Shown here: positions 5,694 through 10,655 of the stretch, one piece after another
How positions within the stretch are numbered: position 1 is the first letter of the stretch
Layout of the letters: every line of letters starts with the position of its first letter
Origin: an uncultured Sphingobacteriales bacterium
GTDB taxonomy: Bacteria; Bacteroidota; Bacteroidia; Chitinophagales; Chitinophagaceae
Assembly (NCBI GenBank): GCA_946887085.1
Contig: CAMPKG010000088.1
Span: 1 to 10,655, forward strand
Direction of reading: 5' to 3'
DNA length: 10,655 nt
Program-made: the position numbers and the translations under genes
Notes under the pieces: model-generated
The model's database searches: none
Seen by the model: only the letters and a program-made list of their open reading frames with translations
What the model was told of the DNA's origin: nothing

Positions 5694-7022
5694 CTATTTG
5701 TATACAACAAATTGCTTAGCCGCTTGCACACTGCCGGAGTTGATCTTCATTATATACATACCGGGAGCAAATCCACCCAACGGAACAGTTCGCCGGTACG
5801 ATGTTGCGGCAGGCTCTTCCCAGCGCCGCACAACGCGTCCCTGCATATCCGTGATAGCAACCGAAAATGGAACGGCAGTTTTCCAGTCTTTTTCTATACG
5901 AATGAAATCCGATGCCGGCGAGGGATAGATATGCATATCGTTATTTTCCCCCGCGAGGTTCTCAATTTTTGCCGGCCAATAAAGTTCGTAGGTAAAATAT
6001 GCTTTGTGACCCACTGTCTTGAAGGCTACGGAATCGTGCACAGTATCCCAGCTGACACCCTTCCACTCTTTATAGATCATGGAATCAAGCATTCCATAAC
6101 TATTGTAGTGAAAACTTGTTTTGTATCCGGTATCTATGCCCGATCCATTTGGCCACGACACTATGGTAGCGGTTTTCCTGTTCGACGCGTCAAAAAAATG
6201 ATCCTGGTACTCGGGGACGGATGTTCCCCAATATATGGTCGGGCGTTTCCAGGTTTCTTCCCTGCTGATGTTACCCGCAGGATCATAGGTATATCGATAA
6301 ATAGCAAAAGTATCTTGCTTATATATATAGCCGTTCCATGAAATATCGACTTTCTTGACCACCCTGTTGTTCATGTCATAGTCATAATGCACAGTATTGG
6401 GCTGAGCTTGTCCCGACGCAATCGTTTCTTTAACAAGAAGGCCATTGTTGTAGGTATACTTGATAAATGTTATGGTCGATCCTTGCGGATCACCAAGCCA
6501 ATAACGCTTTACTTCGTCGAGTACGCCATTAGTATACGAATAATCGTTTACCATGCTGTCTTTTTCTTCGGTGATCAGCTGGTTGCCGTTATAAGTGTAG
6601 TTCTGTGTTTGATAGTCGTTAGTTGGTTGTCCGGTAGTGGCATTTATAAAACATGCCGTATGCTTAACAACATTTCCCGCCCCGTCAATTTGCTGTGTGT
6701 ATCTTCGGTGTGAGGGGGCAGAACCCGGAATCGGATGCCAGGCAAAACTGTGCACACTGTCATAATTGACCCCTTTACAGGTGTTAAGGTAAATATCAGG
6801 GACCCCGTACACCCGCTCCTGTGCCCACTTCCATCCAATAGTTCCGGGCCTGTCAGATGAATAGTGAAACACAGCTGAATCAAGGGTGTGCCATACAAAG
6901 GGCACCGCGAAACCGAGAACTTCCTTCTGGTACGTTTTTATCCTGAATTGCGGTTGTGACTGGGCAAATGCGCTGCCCGACAAGATCGCACACAGCGCAG
7001 GAAAGAGAAGATAGCGGTTCAT
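5694..7022 (-). CDS. Secreted YD-repeat-like protein with type IX sorting domain
   Basis: A 442-residue protein with a signal peptide (1-20, ...SGSAFA) and no recognised catalytic motif. Residues about 105-340 contain irregular repeats of the form Y-x-Y-x-x-x-G-x-L-x-x-E: YTYNGNQLITEE (142-153), YSYTNGVLDEV (161-171), YTYNNGLLVKE (189-199), YDYDMNNRVVKK (213-224), YRYTYDPAGNISREE (242-256) and FHYNSYGMLDSM (304-315). This is the YD/RHS-type beta-strand repeat pattern, as in surface and toxin-shell proteins, but there is no toxin domain or RHS core motif. From HIYPSPASDFIRIE (364-377) to the end is a type A sorting domain with TDMQGRVVRR. The protein is therefore probably exported to the cell surface, perhaps for adhesion or carbohydrate binding (inference). 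The ATG at 7020-7022 follows a good promoter box by about 23 bp. Confidence 0.88.
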   Translation of the reverse strand: MNRYLLFPALCAILSGSAFAQSQPQFRIKTYQKEVLGFAVPFVWHTLDSAVFHYSSDRPGTIGWKWAQERVYGVPDIYLNTCKGVNYDSVHSFAWHPIPGSAPSHRRYTQQIDGAGNVVKHTACFINATTGQPTNDYQTQNYTYNGNQLITEEKDSMVNDYSYTNGVLDEVKRYWLGDPQGSTITFIKYTYNNGLLVKETIASGQAQPNTVHYDYDMNNRVVKKVDISWNGYIYKQDTFAIYRYTYDPAGNISREETWKRPTIYWGTSVPEYQDHFFDASNRKTATIVSWPNGSGIDTGYKTSFHYNSYGMLDSMIYKEWKGVSWDTVHDSVAFKTVGHKAYFTYELYWPAKIENLAGENNDMHIYPSPASDFIRIEKDWKTAVPFSVAITDMQGRVVRRWEEPAATSYRRTVPLGGFAPGMYIMKINSGSVQAAKQFVVYK

Positions 7023-7045
7023 AATAATAGTTTGGTTAACGTTTT

Positions 7046-7073
7046 CAAAGGTAAAAAATTAAGATGCCGCAAA
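7046..7073 (-). promoter_or_regulatory. Candidate promoter of the YD-repeat-like gene
   Basis: On the minus strand TACCTTTG (7046-7053) matches TAnnTTTG exactly. A TTTG (7070-7073) lies 16 bp further up as the -33 element, one base shorter than the usual 17-23 spacing. The -33 element sits inside a small hairpin (ATGCCGC at 7064-7070 with GCGGCAT at 7080-7086). Confidence 0.55.
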
Positions 7074-7122
7074 AACCGTGCGGCATATACCGCATGTTTG
7101 CCGAATATGACCAATTGCTGAC

Positions 7123-7148
7123 AAAAAAAGCGGGCTTTAAAGCCCGCT
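7123..7148 (-). terminator. Terminator of the S1-protease remnant
   Basis: AGCGGGCTTTAAAGCCCGCT (7129-7148) is a perfect 20-bp palindrome and runs into TTTTTTT on the minus strand (7123-7129). It lies 23 bp after the stop at 7172-7174, a canonical Rho-independent terminator for the minus-strand gene. Confidence 0.85.
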
Positions 7149-7171
7149 CTCAATATCGTTTTAGTACAGCT

Positions 7172-7696
7172 TTACCTGGCCACGGGTATCTTACCGGCAA
7201 ACGCAAATCCGCTGCTTCCCTGTACATTGATGATACACAAGGTGTTCTCGGGTAATTCAGCTTCTACGTTATATACACTGTGGCCTCTAGTCCAGTTGCC
7301 TTTGCTGATAAGACGGCCATCATAAGTATAGATAGCGTACGACAGATCTTCTTTAGAAGGGACATCCAGCGTTACAAAAACTTTATTGTCTTTTCTTTCT
7401 AGCCCCGCTTTCATTGTTTCGATATCCCCCACAGAAAGTGTCGCTATCGAGTCGGCATGTATCACCGAGTCTATCCATTGCCTGTACGAAGCTATTCTCG
7501 TGTATACTCCGGGATGTTGCGCAGTGGTCCAGCTGTTTTGCCCCCAGCTTACTACGCCTATTTGCCCCGGGCCATTTGTGGTTTGTACGAACAACGGGCC
7601 TCCGCTATCGCCTGCAGCACCACCCTGCGGTGCACCGGCGAGCATACCTGCGCACATCATACCCGGCAGGATATCACCTGCATAAGGCAGGCAAAT
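7172..7696 (-). pseudogene. C-terminal remnant of a trypsin-like (S1) secreted protease
   Basis: The minus-strand frame opens after a TGA (7697-7699) and encodes YAGDILPGMMCAG, GAAGDSGGPLFV with the nucleophile Ser of GDSGGP, then VVSWGQNSW and PGVYTRIASYRQWI. This is the second barrel of the chymotrypsin fold. The first barrel, with the catalytic His and Asp, is absent. The usual Cys before GDSGG and the Cys after SWG are replaced (GAAGDSGG, SWGQNS), and the position equivalent to chymotrypsin 189 is Gly, so an Arg/Lys preference is unlikely. About 90 further residues resemble a sorting domain (AIYTYDGRLISKG ... GKIPVAR) without the YPNP start. The ATG pair at 7655-7660 lies inside the domain and is not a real start. 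GCCTGCCT around 7684-7691 could be a duplication that broke the frame. The downstream terminator survives. Confidence 0.8.
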
Positions 7697-7721
7697 TCAG
7701 CTGAGGATCGAGCATGTGTCA

Positions 7722-7766
7722 CCGGGTTATATTTTGCACACGCCACATCGACCCCCCGGGTTATAT
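7722..7766 (+). repeat. Direct repeat CCGGGTTATAT beside the protease remnant
   Basis: CCGGGTTATAT occurs at 7722-7732 and 7756-7766, 34 bp apart. The left copy is preceded by GTGTCA, and the ACCGGG and GTTATA elements resemble pieces of the REP cluster at 741-860. This could be a diverged REP-like sequence or a chance repeat. No hairpin spans it. Confidence 0.35.
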
Positions 7767-7923
7767 ATCATCACCATATTGCATGGCGACGGAACAAAGA
7801 CAGTTGACAGGCTGGGGATATACTGACAGCCTGTTTTATCTGCGAGCGGTTGTGCTTCTTCATCATAACATCCGCCTGTTCATCATCACGGAGCGTGATA
7901 AACGGCTCTGCCTGGCAAACCGG
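7767..7923. other. Gap without a recognisable gene
   Basis: No family match or convincing start codon is visible. The minus strand stays open in the kinase reading frame for about 50 codons after the kinase TAG (…FITLRDDEQADVMMKKHNRSQIKQ region), but this could be chance. A hairpin with 8-bp arms (ACAGGCTG at 7807-7814, CAGCCTGT at 7827-7834) and a 12-nt loop is followed by TTTT on the plus strand. It may be a weak terminator or a remnant of an insertion. Confidence 0.4.
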
Positions 7924-9636
7924 CTAGGCTCTTTCTGCCAGGGCACTGTAGTCAGGACCCAGGTCAAGTGTGGAAACAGGCGGTTCTATTGAATTGCCAG
8001 GCGCTTTGGCAACAGGCAAGGTGATCCTGAATTCGGTGCCCTCATCAACAGAGCTGGCAACATCTATTGTACCCTCCATAGTTTCCACCTGCGTTTTTAT
8101 CATGTATAGCCCCATTCCCTTGCCTTCTTTCGACAGGTCAAAACGCTCATACAGTCCAAACAGCCTGTCTTCACATTTTTCCAGGTCCATACCTTTTCCA
8201 TTGTCGCGGAAGACCAGCACTACCTGGCCGTCCTTATACAGGCTCTTTACTGATATCACGGTCTTTATATCCTCGCGCCTGTATTTAATGCTGTTGGAGA
8301 TAAGGTTGTAGAATATGCTCGACAGGTAGCCTTTGACGGTGTTGATGGTATCAAGCTCCGAAAAATCAAAGGAGATACCGATATTCTCTTTTTCGATCAC
8401 CTTCTTGAACAGCAACTTTGTATCATTTGCCAGTTGCGACAACCGTACGTCTTCTCGCCCTTCGTGTACCTGTTGTTTTACCTCCAGTATCCGGTTCAGG
8501 TCGTGTATCACATCATCGAGTTTGCCGGCAGATTCCCCGAGGCCTTCGAGAATGATCTGCTTGTCTTCCTCCGGCAAGCCGCCTTCTCCCAGTAATTGGG
8601 TAAAGCCAAGTATAGTAGCCACCGGTGCTCTCAGGTTGTGTGATATGATAAAAGTATATTGCTCCAGCGCCTGGTTTCTCTGTATGAGATTAGATGCGGT
8701 TTTTAAAAGGTCTTCTTCGCTTTTTTGGATGTTGTCGCGCATGGACAGGAGCGCTTTGCCAAGTTTGTCTTCATCGCTCAGCGGCGAGAAAGGCAGATCA
8801 TAGTTACGGTTTCCTATTTCTTCGGCAAACCGGGCTGTTTCGCTCAGTTTATCAGAAAGATGGTTCACTGCCAGTACCATGTTGCCGATCTCATTGTTAT
8901 TTTCCGGATGGTCGACTTTGTTGATAACACCTTTCCCCAGGTCCCGTATGATGCGCTGCATTTTTTCGATAGGATGGGTGATCAGCCTGCTGAAATATAC
9001 AGACAATGCGATGCCTATAGCCGTTACTGAAATAGCAAGTACAAACACCAATACCTCTAACCTGGAGGAATATTTTGCGCGCTTCATTTCATGTGTGACC
9101 TGGATATCATGTATGACGTTTGTTGCCTTATTCAGGGTTGCCAGTATCACTGCCGTGCGGAGAATGACCTCATTCTCGATGGTTTGCTCGGCGAGCATTT
9201 TTTTCACTGGATTATCGTAGTCTTCAAACTTGCTAAGCTGCGCCATTATATCCTGTTCAATGACTATCAGCTCGTCGAACTGACGGAACGCCATCTCGAT
9301 GCTCGTCGTAAGCTCACTATTGCCGACGCCGGGCGCCAGCTTCCTTAACTGTCGTTTTATTTCCGGGTATTTTTTTTCGTGCAGCCTTTTCAGCTCGTCT
9401 TTGTCTTCCTGGTTCGATCGCAGGAAAACCCAGTTGGTCGCATACATTTTCGACTCAATGATCTCCGCCCTGAAATCCTGTAAGATCCTTTGTGTGGGAT
9501 CGATATAGGTTGCAATATGTTGCGACAGCGTTCCGAGCCTGGTTTCGGTAGCGATGATGATAGCGCCATTCAGTATGAACACCATTGCAAGTGTCAGAAA
9601 TCCTGCCCATATTCTTTTGCGGATACTCCAATTCAT
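7924..9636 (-). CDS. Membrane sensor histidine kinase (HAMP, HisKA, HATPase)
   Basis: A 570-residue kinase. TM1 is at about 10-30 and TM2 at about 194-214; the roughly 160-residue helical extracytoplasmic part between them resembles a four-helix-bundle sensor. HAMP follows (about 215-267), then a linker with coiled-coil character. The dimerisation/phosphoacceptor domain has ISHNLRAPVATI with His333. The ATP-binding domain has the N box (NLISNSIKYR, Asn444/448), G1 (DNGKGMD, 478-484), the F box (LFGLYERF) and G2 (GKGMGLYM, 505-512). All catalytic motifs are intact. A short tail of about 25 residues follows. The ATG at 9634-9636 is 10 bp behind the TonB-receptor stop, so the two should be co-transcribed. 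No response regulator follows within the window. The signal is unknown; the receptor's ligand or its transport state is a natural guess (inference). Confidence 0.95.
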   Translation of the reverse strand: MNWSIRKRIWAGFLTLAMVFILNGAIIIATETRLGTLSQHIATYIDPTQRILQDFRAEIIESKMYATNWVFLRSNQEDKDELKRLHEKKYPEIKRQLRKLAPGVGNSELTTSIEMAFRQFDELIVIEQDIMAQLSKFEDYDNPVKKMLAEQTIENEVILRTAVILATLNKATNVIHDIQVTHEMKRAKYSSRLEVLVFVLAISVTAIGIALSVYFSRLITHPIEKMQRIIRDLGKGVINKVDHPENNNEIGNMVLAVNHLSDKLSETARFAEEIGNRNYDLPFSPLSDEDKLGKALLSMRDNIQKSEEDLLKTASNLIQRNQALEQYTFIISHNLRAPVATILGFTQLLGEGGLPEEDKQIILEGLGESAGKLDDVIHDLNRILEVKQQVHEGREDVRLSQLANDTKLLFKKVIEKENIGISFDFSELDTINTVKGYLSSIFYNLISNSIKYRREDIKTVISVKSLYKDGQVVLVFRDNGKGMDLEKCEDRLFGLYERFDLSKEGKGMGLYMIKTQVETMEGTIDVASSVDEGTEFRITLPVAKAPGNSIEPPVSTLDLGPDYSALAERA

Positions 9637-9646
9637 ACAAACACGT

Positions 9647-10655
9647 TTAGTCGGTTAACGAGAAATTGACGCCAATGGTAGCGCGGAAAGGATCCTGTGG
9701 CTGGCCGTGTAATACATCGGTATTCGTTTTGTTCAGGTCCATGTTATAGCCAACAGCACGGTAACGTTGATCGAGCGCATTGGTAACATTTCCGAATACC
9801 GATATCCATTTTGCCAGATCATAACGCAGGGCAATGTTGAGCAGGGCATAACCCGGGAGCGTCTGCAGCCTTATTGTATGGCCGACTGTATCCTGTATGC
9901 CTGGCAGGTTTTGACGGCCCGTTAATATCAACCTAGGAGAAAAAGTAAATTTTCCCAGCGTGGCTTCCGTACCGGCGCGCAGCATAAAAGGAGAAATGAA
10001 CTCCAGTTCCGTATGATAGTGTCCTGTCGGCGAACTGGCTGACGATGACCGCTTACCGTTCACATAACTTACGGATACCCATGAATTCAGGAATACGTTG
10101 CCGATATAATTCTTATAGTTGATCTGCATGCTTCCGCCGTAGTTTTCCTGCCTCCTGTCGTTAATGAATACTTCAATATACCCAACGGGCACACCCATAA
10201 AGCTGTTGTTGTACAACTTCGTCGTCTGGTTGTCATCTGCAAAGGTGACCAGTCCCTTTATGTTTGTATAAAAGCCGTCGACAGTTACCACCAGGTTGTT
10301 GGTAAGATATTGCCTGATGCTCAACTCAAAGTTCTTCGAGGTGATGGGGCCCAATCCCGGGTTTGGTAGATGCAGGAAGCTGGAGGAATAAGTTTTGCCC
10401 GAGTCCTGCGTCTCAAACGAGCCATAGGCTACATAAGCAGTAGACGGAGGAGGCGCCATGAATGCTGATCCGTACAGCGCTTTGATAGTAGTGCGCGAAG
10501 TGGCTTTGTACACCACACCCAGGCGGGGGTTGAAGGTTTCTTTATACCTCGAGTTATAGTCGTACCTGGCGCCGAGGGTAAAATTCAGTTTCCGGTTCAT
10601 GGCATACTGGCCCTGCAGGTACACGCCGCTGTTGTGGTACATCACCTGGTATATC
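9647..10655 (-). CDS. TonB-dependent outer-membrane receptor, C-terminal part
   Basis: About 335 residues of the 22-stranded barrel are in the window; the frame stays open to the edge, so the plug domain, TonB box and signal peptide lie outside. Typical receptor barrel features are seen: FTLGARYDY, FNPRLGVVY, LYGSAFMAPPPSTAY, LPNPGLGPITSKNFELSIRQ (the NP-x-L-x-x-E-like barrel signature), FGNVTNALDQRY and the final PQDPFRATIGVNF. The last residues are SLTD rather than the usual terminal Phe. These receptors take up siderophores, vitamin B12 or oligosaccharides using TonB energy; no SusD-like partner gene is visible, so the substrate cannot be stated. The gene ends in TAA 10 bp before the histidine kinase, suggesting a receptor-sensor operon. 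Confidence 0.92.
   Translation of the reverse strand, partial: IYQVMYHNSGVYLQGQYAMNRKLNFTLGARYDYNSRYKETFNPRLGVVYKATSRTTIKALYGSAFMAPPPSTAYVAYGSFETQDSGKTYSSSFLHLPNPGLGPITSKNFELSIRQYLTNNLVVTVDGFYTNIKGLVTFADDNQTTKLYNNSFMGVPVGYIEVFINDRRQENYGGSMQINYKNYIGNVFLNSWVSVSYVNGKRSSSASSPTGHYHTELEFISPFMLRAGTEATLGKFTFSPRLILTGRQNLPGIQDTVGHTIRLQTLPGYALLNIALRYDLAKWISVFGNVTNALDQRYRAVGYNMDLNKTNTDVLHGQPQDPFRATIGVNFSLTD

Noticed and set aside
5634..6341. Long plus-strand frame of 235 codons
   Set aside because: It is antisense to the YD-repeat gene, whose signal peptide, repeats and sorting domain identify the true strand.
7064..7086. Possible riboswitch or terminator from the ATGCCGC/GCGGCAT hairpin
   Set aside because: It lies upstream of the promoter box of the 5694-7022 gene, so it would not be transcribed with it; the stem has only 7 bp.
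7767..7926. Kinase extended through its TAG into a 50-codon open frame
   Set aside because: TAG is the normal stop of several genes here, the kinase already ends soon after its ATP-binding domain, and 50 open codons can arise by chance.
7714..7992. Plus-strand reading frame of 92 codons over the gap and kinase end
   Set aside because: It overlaps the kinase gene antisense and the repeat region, has no family resemblance and no promoter or start context.

Overview
This window looks like chromosomal DNA from a member of the Bacteroidota, probably a Chitinophaga/Niastella-like soil organism; the genus is inference. The evidence is several C-terminal type IX secretion (Por) sorting domains, a SusC/TonB-type outer-membrane receptor, AT-rich leaders without Shine-Dalgarno sequences, and several exact matches to the Bacteroidota -7 promoter box TAnnTTTG. 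No rRNA, tRNA or CRISPR array is visible.

Positions 1-915 hold a mobile REP/RAYT unit (about 105-860). A REP-associated tyrosine (HUH/Y1) transposase gene, broken by an in-frame TAG, is bracketed by two hairpin-forming REP sequences in inverted orientation. Its left end abuts a fragment of a type IX-secreted protein gene. Positions 916-2435 carry, on the minus strand, a lipoprotein cytochrome c and, upstream of it, an AraC-type regulator. Positions 2560-2970 are a scar of gene debris: a short minus-strand ORF, a thioredoxin-domain fragment, and a solitary REP with an 18-bp perfect stem that resembles the two ends of the RAYT unit joined together.

Positions 3000-5592 form a plus-strand unit: a promoter region with a palindromic operator candidate, a multi-pass membrane protein, a small XRE/Cro-type regulator 13 bp behind it, and a secreted subtilisin-like (S8) protease with a type IX sorting domain 24 bp behind that, closed by a strong terminator. 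Positions 5694-7700 hold, on the minus strand, a secreted YD-repeat-like protein with a type IX sorting domain and the C-terminal part of a trypsin-like (S1) protease that has lost its N-terminal half. The S1 remnant ends near another repeated sequence. Positions 7924-10655 hold, on the minus strand, a TonB-dependent receptor (N-terminal part outside the window) followed after 10 bp by a membrane histidine kinase without an adjacent response regulator.

Most intact genes act at or beyond the cell envelope: secreted proteases, a cell-surface protein, an outer-membrane transporter with a sensor kinase, and a periplasmic lipoprotein cytochrome. The most interesting structure is the REP/RAYT system with its solitary derivative, and the recurrence of truncated genes next to repeat ends. 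The second is the membrane-protein/XRE pair, whose promoter carries a palindrome exactly between its -33 and -7 elements and which appears to be co-transcribed with a secreted protease.
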